From DATBJJ01 sp963750915 (GTDB taxonomy: Bacteria; Acidobacteriota; Vicinamibacteria; Vicinamibacterales; 2-12-FULL-66-21): a DNA stretch of 64,000 nucleotides. Position 1 is the first letter of the stretch; each line of letters starts with the position of its first letter. Below, one piece after another: positions 34,724 to 42,303 of this stretch. The stretch spans positions 372,001 through 436,000 of the forward strand of contig CAVVSF010000009.1 of the NCBI GenBank assembly GCA_963750915.1, read 5' to 3'. The translations under genes were made by a program, and so were the position numbers. Under the pieces are notes generated by a model, which ran no database searches, had not been told where the DNA came from, and was given only the letters and a program-made list of their open reading frames with translations.

Positions 34724-35845
34724 GTGTCAGGACCGCGCTTCCTGGTCGCCGTCAGCGTCTCGCTCGCGGTCATCCTCTCGGCCCCTTTCATTCGCGACCT
34801 TCGCGACTTCATTCGCTCGGCCTTTCCCGGACAGTTCGTGACGATCGTCGCCGGCATCGTCGCGCTCAGCCTGGCGGCGGCCGTGGCGACGGCGATCTTC
34901 AGGATTCGCGACCGCCGGGGGCTGCGCTACGGCGCCATTGCCGCCGCGCTCGCGTTCGGCACCGCCTACGCACTCTGGAACGCGCAGGGCGTTGCCGACG
35001 TCGATGCGGTCGAACGCGTCCACTTCGTCGAATACGGACTCGTCACGCTGCTGTTCTACCGCGCATGGAGACCGCGCGGCGACGCCTCGGCCTTCATCAT
35101 GCCCGTCTTTGCCGGCGTCGTCGTCGGCACTCTCGAGGAGTGGCTGCAATGGTTCATTCCCGGCCGCGTCGGCGACATGCGCGACGTCTTTCTCAACGCC
35201 GCGGCGATCCTGTGCGGCCTGCTCTTCAGCCTGGGCATCGATCCACCCACGCCGTTGACGCCGTCGCTGAAGCCCGGTTCGTGGCGGCGGATCGGCATTG
35301 GCGCAACGATCGCCACGCTGGTGTTCGCGATGTTCGTGCACACGGTGCATCTCGGCTTCGAGATCGAAGATCCGGACGGCGGCCGCTTCCGCTCGCGCTA
35401 CGACGCGCAGGCCCTGGCGGCGCTGGCCGAGGCGCGCCGGGCGGAATGGGCGGCGATCGGAACCATCCCGCGGCCGGCGAGCCGCAGTCGCGAAGACCAG
35501 TACCTCAGCGAAGGCCACCTGCACGTGCAGGAGCGGAACCGGCAGTGGAGTGCCGGCAACATCGCGGCCGCCTGGTGCGAGAATCGCATCCTCGAGAAGT
35601 TCTATGCTCCCGTGCTGACGACGCCGTCGTACCTGGATGCGAAGGGCCATGCATGGCCGGACGAACAACGCGAGGACGCGAGCCGGCGTGCCGGGACGGC
35701 GCCCGCGGCCGGCCACGTCAGCCGCGCCGACGCGACCGAAGGTCCGCACTTCATTCGGGCCTGGCCCGTGCCGATATTCTGGCTGGTGGTCGCCGGGCTC
35801 GTTTCAGCGATCCTGGCCGGTGCCTTCGCCCTCGACCGTCGTTGA
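34724..35845 (+). CDS. VanZ family membrane protein
   Basis: The 373-residue protein has five or more hydrophobic segments, including LVAVSVSLAVILSAPF, VTIVAGIVALSLAAAVATAIF and IGATIATLVFAMFVHTVHLGF. The VanZ-like core is clear: RVHFVEYGLVTLLFYRAWR, then VVVGTLEEWLQWFIPGRVGDMRDVFLNAAAILCGLLF. VanZ homologues affect teicoplanin sensitivity in enterococci, but most are uncharacterised membrane proteins. A charged domain of ~130 residues between the last two hydrophobic segments is an addition. The GTG start is chosen from the -10 box; an ATG six codons upstream is the alternative. Confidence 0.75.
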   Translation: MSGPRFLVAVSVSLAVILSAPFIRDLRDFIRSAFPGQFVTIVAGIVALSLAAAVATAIFRIRDRRGLRYGAIAAALAFGTAYALWNAQGVADVDAVERVHFVEYGLVTLLFYRAWRPRGDASAFIMPVFAGVVVGTLEEWLQWFIPGRVGDMRDVFLNAAAILCGLLFSLGIDPPTPLTPSLKPGSWRRIGIGATIATLVFAMFVHTVHLGFEIEDPDGGRFRSRYDAQALAALAEARRAEWAAIGTIPRPASRSREDQYLSEGHLHVQERNRQWSAGNIAAAWCENRILEKFYAPVLTTPSYLDAKGHAWPDEQREDASRRAGTAPAAGHVSRADATEGPHFIRAWPVPIFWLVVAGLVSAILAGAFALDRR

Positions 35846-35869
35846 CCCCGTCGCGTCGCGCTTCGTTAA

Positions 35870-35895
35870 TGGGGTCAGACCATGGTCTGACCCCA
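35870..35895. repeat. 26-bp perfect palindrome, copy 1 (GGGGTCAGAC motif)
   Basis: TGGGGTCAGAC is followed directly by its reverse complement around CATG, giving a perfect palindrome. The same element recurs 87 bp downstream, and both copies are followed by CTTG. This resembles REP-like elements often found with REP-associated transposases, although no such gene is in the window. Confidence 0.75.
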
Positions 35896-35956
35896 CTTGC
35901 GAAAACTTGAACGTTGTGCGTAGCGGGGGGCCGCGGTGCCCAATTGGCGCCCCTTT

Positions 35957-35982
35957 TGGGGTCAGACCATGGTCTGACCCCA
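35957..35982. repeat. 26-bp palindrome, copy 2 (GGGGTCAGAC motif)
   Basis: Same 24-bp core as the copy at 35871-35894, 87 bp away in the same intergenic region. It ends 20 bp before the start of the PLP decarboxylase gene, so it could influence that gene's expression as RNA hairpin or operator. No -10 box could be found for the decarboxylase. Confidence 0.75.
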
Positions 35983-36002
35983 CTTGACTGCGAACGCCGA
36001 CT

Positions 36003-37397
36003 ATGGATTACAAGGCTCTCCTGGAACTCGCGCACTCACGGGCAAACGCCTTTCTCGAATCTTTGCCCGAGCGCCCCGTCGCCCCGGCCCCGACCGGGGC
36101 GTTCGCTCCTGACTTCGCGCCGCTGCCGGAAGCGCCATCGGATCCGGTCAGGGCGCTCGACGAGTTCGTCGCCAAAGTGGATCCAGGGCTCGTCGCCAGC
36201 GCCGGGCCTCGGTACTTCGGCTTCGTGACCGGCGGCAGCTATCCGGTCGCGGTGGCCGCCGACTGGCTGGTATCGGCGTGGGATCAGAACACCGCGCTGC
36301 ACGTGATGTCCCCGGCGATGGCTGCCGTCGAGGCCTGCACCGCCCGCTGGCTGCTCGACGCCTTGCAGCTTCCGTCCGAGTCGGCCGTCGGATTCACGAC
36401 CGGCGCGCACATGGCGAACGTGACGGCGTTGGCCGCGGCGCGCCACGAGGTCCTGCACCGGGCCCAATGGGACGTCGAGGCTCTGGGCCTCCAGGGCGCG
36501 CCGCCCCTGACGGTGATTGCGGGCGAGGAAGCGCATGCCTCAATCGTCGCCGCCTGCCGAATGGTTGGTGTCGGCAGCCGCACGATGCTGCGGGTCGCGA
36601 CGGATGGCGAAGGCCGCATGCGGCCGGACGCGCTCGAATGGGCGCTGTCGGCCACTCCCGGTCCCGTCATCGTCTGCGCGCAGGCCGGCAACGTCAACAC
36701 CGGCGCCTGCGATCCGCTGGTCGCGATTGCCGAACTCACGCGCGATCACGGGGCCTGGCTGCACGTCGATGGCGCCTTTGGGCTGTGGGCGAACGTATCA
36801 CCGCGCTACCGGCAGCTCGTCGAAGGCGTCACCGAGGCGGATTCCTGGACGACCGACGCGCACAAGTGGCTGAACGTGCCGTACGACAGCGGCATCGTCA
36901 TCGTGCGTCATCAGGCGGCGCATCGCGCGGCGATGAGCCAGTCGGCGGCCTACCTGCTCCCGGGCGAAGGTGAGCAGCGTGACGGCATGGACTGGGCGCC
37001 GGAAGCCTCGCGGCGGGCTCGCGTCGTGCCGATACACCTCGTCCTGCGGACGCTCGGCCGGGCGGGCGTGGTGGCGCTCGTCGAGCGCTGCTGCGCCCTG
37101 GCGGAGCGGATGGCCTCCCGGCTGCGGCGAACCGCCGGCGTCGAAGTGCTCAACGACGTCGCGCTGAACCAGGTGCTCGTCCGGTTCCGGACCAGGGCAG
37201 GGGAGAACGTCACGCCCGAGGTCATCGCCGGCATTCAGGCATCGAATGTCTGCTGGTGCGGCGGGACGATGTGGGCCGCCGAGCCGGCGATGCGGATCTC
37301 GATCTCGAACTGGCGGACGACCGAAGCCGACATCGATCGCTCGGCGGAAGCGATCGAGCGCGCCCACGCTCTCGCCACTGCAGCGCCGCGCGACTGA
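36003..37397 (+). CDS. PLP-dependent decarboxylase (group II, aromatic-amino-acid type)
   Basis: The 464-residue enzyme carries the group II decarboxylase signature with the PLP lysine in TTDAHKWLNVPYDSG. Other landmarks are SPRYFGFVTGGSYPVAVAADWLVSAWDQN, TTGAHMANVTALAAARHEVL, and GAWLHVDGAFGLWANVSP (Asp for pyridine N). It should decarboxylate an amino acid such as tyrosine, tryptophan or glutamate; the substrate cannot be told. It is flanked upstream by the palindromes at 35870-35982 and downstream by a convergent lipoprotein-sorting-like gene. Confidence 0.88.
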   Translation: MDYKALLELAHSRANAFLESLPERPVAPAPTGAFAPDFAPLPEAPSDPVRALDEFVAKVDPGLVASAGPRYFGFVTGGSYPVAVAADWLVSAWDQNTALHVMSPAMAAVEACTARWLLDALQLPSESAVGFTTGAHMANVTALAAARHEVLHRAQWDVEALGLQGAPPLTVIAGEEAHASIVAACRMVGVGSRTMLRVATDGEGRMRPDALEWALSATPGPVIVCAQAGNVNTGACDPLVAIAELTRDHGAWLHVDGAFGLWANVSPRYRQLVEGVTEADSWTTDAHKWLNVPYDSGIVIVRHQAAHRAAMSQSAAYLLPGEGEQRDGMDWAPEASRRARVVPIHLVLRTLGRAGVVALVERCCALAERMASRLRRTAGVEVLNDVALNQVLVRFRTRAGENVTPEVIAGIQASNVCWCGGTMWAAEPAMRISISNWRTTEADIDRSAEAIERAHALATAAPRD

Positions 37398-37403
37398 TGG
37401 CGG

Positions 37404-38165
37404 CTACTTGACCGGCGCCGGCGGCGGGGGATTGAACAGCGTGTCGTCCATCGGCTGATTGAGCTCGATCTTCTCGGTGTAGGTCACCAGCGTCACCACC
37501 GGTTCCTTGCCGGTGCGCTCTTCGGTGATGTCGAAGGGAAACTTCACGCCCTCGACCTCACGCCAGGCGTCGAAGGTGACAACGACGTCGAACTGGCGGT
37601 TGCCTGGCATGTTGAGCGGCCCGGTGTGCCTGCGGTCGAGATAGGTCTTCGCGTCGAGGTAGACCATCCGCTCGAGGCCGCTTTTCATGACCACCTTCAG
37701 CTTGAGCGCCTCTCCGCCAGGCATGGCTTCCCGGCCTTCGAAGGTCACGACGTGTCCCTTGGCCCGCCAGTCCACCAGCGGCCCGTCGAAGTCGCCGTCG
37801 AGGTCGCGGGTTTCGGCAGATAGCTGCGTCGGACGCGGCGACGGCTTGCCCTGCACGAAGTCCCAGGCGCCCTCACCGTTGACGCCGCGCGGGATCATTG
37901 GCGCGCCGGGAAGCGTCGATTGCTGATCGAGCCGTATGAGTGCCGGGCGCTTCTTGTAGATCGTCACCTTCAGCGCGGATCCGATCCCGGCGGCGACGGT
38001 CCTGGTCATCTTGATGGTCTGCACGGCCTTGAGACGGGCTTCGCCGCCGCGCGCCTCGACATGCCTGGCGACGATCTCGTCGACCGTCTGCGCGTGGACA
38101 GCGCCGGTCGAAACAATCCAGGCCAGGCCGATCAGGCCGGCAACGGTTCCCCGCGGGTTCAGCAT
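37404..38165 (-). CDS. Outer-membrane lipoprotein-sorting-like protein (LolA/LolB fold)
   Basis: The 253-residue exported protein has a signal sequence (GTVAGLIGLAWIVSTGAVHA), an N-terminal helix (VDEIVARHVEARGGEARLKAVQTIKM), and beta strands with VVTFEGREAMPGGEALKLKVVMKSGLERMVYLDAKTYLDRR, which resembles the LolA-like / DUF4292 fold used for lipid or lipoprotein binding. It ends with a Pro-rich tail. The start ATG at 38165 begins the signal sequence. Its divergent partner starts 109 bp away. Function is not proven. Confidence 0.65.
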   Translation of the reverse strand: MLNPRGTVAGLIGLAWIVSTGAVHAQTVDEIVARHVEARGGEARLKAVQTIKMTRTVAAGIGSALKVTIYKKRPALIRLDQQSTLPGAPMIPRGVNGEGAWDFVQGKPSPRPTQLSAETRDLDGDFDGPLVDWRAKGHVVTFEGREAMPGGEALKLKVVMKSGLERMVYLDAKTYLDRRHTGPLNMPGNRQFDVVVTFDAWREVEGVKFPFDITEERTGKEPVVTLVTYTEKIELNQPMDDTLFNPPPPAPVK

Positions 38166-38258
38166 GGCAACGACGCTCCAGGAAAGTGCTGCCGGTATTA
38201 TTGCCGCAACCGCCTCAACCGCTACGCCTCCAGTGACGAATGGCCCTCCCGGCGGGAC

Positions 38259-38267
38259 TGTTATCAT
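38259..38267 (+). promoter_or_regulatory. Extended -10 (TGT TATCAT) of the alpha/beta hydrolase gene
   Basis: Ends 7 nt before the ATG at 38275; predicted transcript is leaderless or has a leader of one or two nucleotides. Confidence 0.45.
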
Positions 38268-38274
38268 CGACCGC

Positions 38275-39084
38275 ATGATGCGCGAACAACGGACGGTGCT
38301 GCGCGGGCACGTGACCCGGTATCTCGAGGCCGGCTTCGGCGAGGCGCTCGTCCTCCTGCATCCGTTCCCGCTCAGCGCGGACGCGTGGCGGGCGCAGCTC
38401 GAGGCGGTTCCGCGCGGCTGGCGTTACATCGCGCCCGATCTGCGGGGTCTCGGCGGCTCCGCCATAAACGGCGGGATCGAGATCGGCATGAACGACTATG
38501 CCGGCGACGTTCTTGCCCTGATGAACGCGCTGAATCTGGGGCGGGCGGCGCTTGGCGGTCTCTCGATGGGCGGCTACGTCGCCTTCGCGGTGCACCGTCT
38601 CGCGCCCGAACGAATTCGCGGGCTCGTGCTCGCCGACACCCGTCCGCAGGCCGATACGGAGGAGGGAGTGCGCGCGCGCGTGGCCTCGCTCGATCTGGTC
38701 CGCAGCCGCGGTGTCCGGGCGCTCGGAGAACAGATGCTGGGCAAACTGCTCGGCGAAACGACGCGAAGTGCGCGGCCGGAGCTGACGGCTGAGATCCTGC
38801 GATTGATCGATGGCAACCCGCAGCCGGGCGTCGAGGCGGCGATCTACGCGATGATGCGCCGGCCCGACTCGACGCCGGACCTCGCCGGCATCCGCTGTCC
38901 AACGCTGGTCATCGTCGGCGCCGAGGACACGATTACGCCGCCGGCCGACGCGGAGGCGATGCACCGCGCGATCGCCGGATCACGGCTGCACAGGATTGCC
39001 GGCGCCGGCCATCTCTCGAACCTCGAAGCGCCGGCGGACTTTTCGACTACGATAAACGGATGGGTCGAGTCACTGCATCAATAG
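38275..39084 (+). CDS. Alpha/beta hydrolase
   Basis: A 269-residue cytoplasmic hydrolase of the 3-oxoadipate enol-lactonase/BioH-like group. Seen are the oxyanion region VLLHPFPLSADAWRAQL, the nucleophile elbow GGLSMGGYVA (Ser in GLSMG), the acidic residue in IVGAEDTITPP, and the catalytic His in AGAGHLSNLE. The substrate is unknown. Two ATG codons follow each other (38275 and 38278), and the first is taken because it sits 7 nt after the -10 box. The last 25 bp overlap the DUF547 gene. Confidence 0.85.
   Translation: MMREQRTVLRGHVTRYLEAGFGEALVLLHPFPLSADAWRAQLEAVPRGWRYIAPDLRGLGGSAINGGIEIGMNDYAGDVLALMNALNLGRAALGGLSMGGYVAFAVHRLAPERIRGLVLADTRPQADTEEGVRARVASLDLVRSRGVRALGEQMLGKLLGETTRSARPELTAEILRLIDGNPQPGVEAAIYAMMRRPDSTPDLAGIRCPTLVIVGAEDTITPPADAEAMHRAIAGSRLHRIAGAGHLSNLEAPADFSTTINGWVESLHQ
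39048..39053 (+). promoter_or_regulatory. Internal -10 box TACGAT of the DUF547 gene
   Basis: Lies inside the coding sequence of the hydrolase and ends 6 nt before the ATG at 39060, so the DUF547 gene may have its own leaderless transcript. Confidence 0.35.
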
Positions 39085-39911
39085 TCGTGGTAGCGCTGGC
39101 CGTCGGCGCAATTGCCGTGCGGGCACAGCAGGAGCCCGCTCCAGGCGCCGATCCCCTGCATCGTCCGCTCGATCAGCTGCTCGACGTCAACGTTCGCGAC
39201 GGCCTGGTCTACTATCGCGCGTTGCAGTCGAGCCGCGGCGCGCTCGATCGCTACGTCGCGTCGCTGAACGTGCCGGCCGCCACCTACGAGAAGTGGACCA
39301 GTGAAGCGAAGATGGCGTTCTGGGTGAACGCCTACAACGCGTTCGTGCTGCAGACGGTGGTCAGCCGTTATCCGATTCGCGGGACGAGCAGCGCCTACCC
39401 GGCAGGCAGCATCCGCCAGATTCCCGGCGCCTTCGATCAAACGAAGCACCGCGCTGCCGGGCGCAGCGTCACGCTCGACGAGATCGAGAAGACGATCCTG
39501 CCCGAGTTCAAGGAGCCGCGCCTGGTGCTGGCGCTTGGCCGCGGCGCGGTTGGCAGCGGCCGGCTGCGCAGCGAGGCCTACACCGCCGCCAGGCTGGCGC
39601 GGCAGCTCGACGACATCCAGTCGGAGTTCGTCAACGAGGAACAGATGCTGAAGGTCGATCGCACGAGCGGCCAGGTTGCCGTGACGCCGATCATCAGCTG
39701 GAACGAGGCCGTGTTCTCGCAGGCGTATGGCGAGAAAGCGGGTGAGAAGTTCGTCTCCCGGTCGCCGATCGAGCGTGCCGTCGTCGCCTTCATCAAGCCG
39801 CACCTGCTGCCGCTCGAACAGGACTTCGTCGACGAGAATCGCTTCAAGGTCGCGTTCCGGACGTTCGACTGGAACCTCAACGATCTCACCGGCGGCGGCC
39901 GGCGGCAGTAA
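39060..39911 (+). CDS. DUF547 domain protein (secreted)
   Basis: The 283-residue protein has a signal sequence (ASIVVVALAVGAIAV) and the DUF547 core: YVASLNVPAATYEKWTSEAKMAFWVNAYNAFVLQTVV, a segment with IPGAFDQTKH, and LDEIEKTILPEFKEPRLVLALGRGAVGSGRL. DUF547 proteins are papain-like in fold according to structure predictions, but no activity is established here. The start overlaps the hydrolase by 25 bp; an SDR gene begins 10 bp after its stop. Confidence 0.85.
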   Translation: MGRVTASIVVVALAVGAIAVRAQQEPAPGADPLHRPLDQLLDVNVRDGLVYYRALQSSRGALDRYVASLNVPAATYEKWTSEAKMAFWVNAYNAFVLQTVVSRYPIRGTSSAYPAGSIRQIPGAFDQTKHRAAGRSVTLDEIEKTILPEFKEPRLVLALGRGAVGSGRLRSEAYTAARLARQLDDIQSEFVNEEQMLKVDRTSGQVAVTPIISWNEAVFSQAYGEKAGEKFVSRSPIERAVVAFIKPHLLPLEQDFVDENRFKVAFRTFDWNLNDLTGGGRRQ

Positions 39912-39921
39912 TCGCGACTCC

Positions 39922-40701
39922 GTGGATCTCGGACTTACCGACAAGGTCGCGATCGTCACCGGCTCGAGCCGCGGCCTCGGCCTCGCCAGCGCCCGCGCGC
40001 TCGTCGCCGAGGGCTGCCGCGTCTGCATCTGTGCCCGCGGCGAGGAAGGGCTGGCCGAAGCGGCGGTGGAAGTCGAAGCGGCGGCGCGCCGGCCCAACAT
40101 GATCGCGGCGGTGCAGGCGGACGTTTCGACCGTCGACGGCGTCGAGCGCGTCATCGAGAGAGCGCTCGAAACGTTCGGCCGGCTCGACGTCCTCGTCAAC
40201 AACGTCGCCCGCGCCGGCGGCGCCGACCTGCTCGACACGTCGGACGCCGAATGGCAGGCCGCGTTCGACGAGACGCTGTTCCCGGCGATTCGCGCCTCGC
40301 GCCTCGCCGTGCCGCACATGAAGGCGCAGGGCGGCGGCTCGATCGTGATGATCGCGTCGATCTACGGCCGCGAGGCGGGCGGGCGGATGACTTACAACGC
40401 CGTCAAGGCAGCCGAGATCAGCCTTGCCAAGTCGCTCGCCATCCAGCTCGCGCCGCTCAACATCAGGGTGAACAGCATCGCGCCAGGGTCGATCCTGTTC
40501 CCCGGCGGCTCGTGGCACAAGCGCCAGCAAGCCGATCCCGAGGGGATCGCCGGGTTCATCAAGCGCGAGCTGCCGTTCGGCCGCTTCGGGCGGGCGGACG
40601 AAGTCGGGGCCGCGGTCGCGTTCCTCGCGTCACCCCGCGCCAGCTGGATCAGCGGCGCTTGCATCCCCGTCGATGGTTGTCAGGGAAAGTCGAATATCTG
40701 A
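39922..40701 (+). CDS. Short-chain dehydrogenase/reductase
   Basis: A 259-residue NAD(P)-dependent SDR. The cofactor motif is VTGSSRGLG, with LVNNVARAG in the core. The active site has a Ser in MIASIYG and YNAVK (Tyr-xxx-Lys), and the usual NSIAPGSI follows. It resembles 3-oxoacyl-ACP reductase-like enzymes, but the substrate cannot be assigned. The start is a GTG at 39922, giving VDLGLTDKVAIVTG, the normal N-terminus for the family. It lies 10 bp after the DUF547 gene, likely in the same unit. Confidence 0.9.
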   Translation: MDLGLTDKVAIVTGSSRGLGLASARALVAEGCRVCICARGEEGLAEAAVEVEAAARRPNMIAAVQADVSTVDGVERVIERALETFGRLDVLVNNVARAGGADLLDTSDAEWQAAFDETLFPAIRASRLAVPHMKAQGGGSIVMIASIYGREAGGRMTYNAVKAAEISLAKSLAIQLAPLNIRVNSIAPGSILFPGGSWHKRQQADPEGIAGFIKRELPFGRFGRADEVGAAVAFLASPRASWISGACIPVDGCQGKSNI

Positions 40702-40705
40702 GTCG

Positions 40706-40814
40706 GGGTTCGGCGCTCGGGGTTCGGGGCTCGACAAAACATCGTGAACAGAGAGCCGCGGGATTTTGATCTCGGTTTCTCCGGATCCCGAACCCCGAAC
40801 CCCGAGCCCCGATC
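40706..40814. repeat. Heptad inverted repeat (GGGTTCG/CCCGAAC units)
   Basis: Four units on the left (GGGTTCG, GCGCTCG, GGGTTCG, GGGCTCG at 40706-40733) face four on the right (CCCGAAC, CCCGAAC, CCCGAGC, CCCGATC at 40787-40814). The arms can pair into a long stem around a ~53-nt loop. It fills the gap between the SDR gene and the convergent symporter gene and may act as a two-way terminator. Confidence 0.7.
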
Positions 40815-40824
40815 GCGGCTCTTT

Positions 40825-42147
40825 TTACGCTTCCGAGCGCAGCCGCTCCCGCGCCGCCTTCGCGACCAGTCCGCTCAGGCCGATGACCCCGATCAGGTTG
40901 GGGAACACCTGCAGCACGTTCATCAGGTCGCCCCACGCCCACACCACTTCGACCCGCGAGATGGCCCCGAACGGGATCAGCAGGCAGTAAATCCACCGGT
41001 AGGGAACCGTGACTTTCCTCCCGAGGATGTACTCGAAGAACTGTTCGCCGTAGTAGGCCCAGCCGATCAGGGTGGTGTAGCCGAAGAGGAAGGTGCAGAA
41101 CGCGACGACCCACCCGCCAAACACCGGCATCACCGTGTTGAACCCGGCGGCGACCGCCGCCGTGCTCGTCAGCCCCGATTGCCACACGCCGGTCAGCAGG
41201 ATCGTCATGGCGCTGATCGTCGAGGTGACGAACGAGACGATGAACGTCTCCATCACCGCGTTCAGCCCCTGCAGCGTCGGCTGGTTGCTGCGGGCCGTGC
41301 CGTAGGCGACGGCGGCGGTGCCGTAGCCCGCCTCGTTCGCGTAGATGCCGCGGGCGATGCCGTAGCGCATCGCCACGAAGATGCCGAACCCGAGCGCCGA
41401 CTGCGTCGTGAACGCTTCGCGCACGATTAACGCGAGGATTCCTGGGATCTCCGCCGCGTTGGCCAGGATGACGATGATGCCGCCGACGAGGTAGAGACCG
41501 ACCTTCAGCGGCGAGAGCTTCTCCGCCGCCTTGCCGATCGACTTGATGCCGCCGATGATGACCAGCCACGTCAGCACCGCGATGGCGACGCCGGAGGCGA
41601 CGCGGGGAACGCCGAACACCGAGTTGAGCACCAGCGCCATCGAGTTCGGCTGCGTGAACGGCGTCGTGGTCAGCGCGGCGACGGCGGCGACGAACGCGAA
41701 CGTCCAGGCCAAGGCGGGCGAGCGGAGACCGTCACGCAGGTAGTACATCGGTCCCGACAGCACCGTCTCGCCGCGCGTCTCGCGGAAGGTCAGCCCGAGG
41801 ACCGCCTCGGCGAACTTGATCGACGTCGCGACGAAGCCGTAGACCCAGATCCAGAAGAGCGCGCCCGGCCCGCCGGAGACGATGGCCGTGGCGACGCCGG
41901 CGATGTTGCCGGTGCCGATCGACGCCGCCAGCGCCGTCATGAACGCCTGGAACGGTGTCAGCGCTCCTGACTCACCAGACGTGCGCCGCACGAAGGCGAC
42001 GCGGCAGGCCTCGCCGAACCGCCGGATCTGGACGACGCCGGTCCTGATGGTGAGGAAGAGCCCGGCCGTGAGCAGGATTCCGACCACCCAGGGCATGAAG
42101 AGCGCGTCGGCGGCGGATTGAATCAGGTTGGCGAGCGAGGTGAGCAT
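40825..42147 (-). CDS. AGCS family sodium:alanine/glycine symporter
   Basis: The 440-residue membrane protein has about ten to eleven hydrophobic segments. AGCS signatures are AASIGTGNIAGVATAIVSGGPGALFWIWV near the N-terminus, a stretch ending LRDGL before the middle helices, and GIYANEAGYGTAAVAYGTARSNQP in the middle. It should import alanine or glycine with Na+. The start ATG at 42147 opens the first helix. No biosynthetic neighbours suggest a special role. Confidence 0.92.
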   Translation of the reverse strand: MLTSLANLIQSAADALFMPWVVGILLTAGLFLTIRTGVVQIRRFGEACRVAFVRRTSGESGALTPFQAFMTALAASIGTGNIAGVATAIVSGGPGALFWIWVYGFVATSIKFAEAVLGLTFRETRGETVLSGPMYYLRDGLRSPALAWTFAFVAAVAALTTTPFTQPNSMALVLNSVFGVPRVASGVAIAVLTWLVIIGGIKSIGKAAEKLSPLKVGLYLVGGIIVILANAAEIPGILALIVREAFTTQSALGFGIFVAMRYGIARGIYANEAGYGTAAVAYGTARSNQPTLQGLNAVMETFIVSFVTSTISAMTILLTGVWQSGLTSTAAVAAGFNTVMPVFGGWVVAFCTFLFGYTTLIGWAYYGEQFFEYILGRKVTVPYRWIYCLLIPFGAISRVEVVWAWGDLMNVLQVFPNLIGVIGLSGLVAKAARERLRSEA

Positions 42148-42259
42148 CCGCGGTTCTTATATCACCTCGTCCCTTGACGAGTGTCCACGTGGTTGCTGCC
42201 TTCCCGGGCCGCGGCAGCAAACTTTCTTGGTTTCGCTTCTTGATCGCCGGGCGCCCGGC

Positions 42260-42268
42260 TGCTACTAT
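42260..42268 (+). promoter_or_regulatory. Extended -10 (TGC TACTAT) of the MrfA-type helicase gene
   Basis: Located 35 nt before the ATG at 42304, giving a short leader of about 28 nt. No clear -35. Confidence 0.35.
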
Positions 42269-42303
42269 CGGACCGCAATTCATTTGGCTGCAAGGGTTTC
42301 CGT

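Noticed and set aside
35870..35982. CRISPR-like array at the two palindromes
   Set aside because: Only two repeats, perfect palindromes without matching spacer lengths, and no cas genes.
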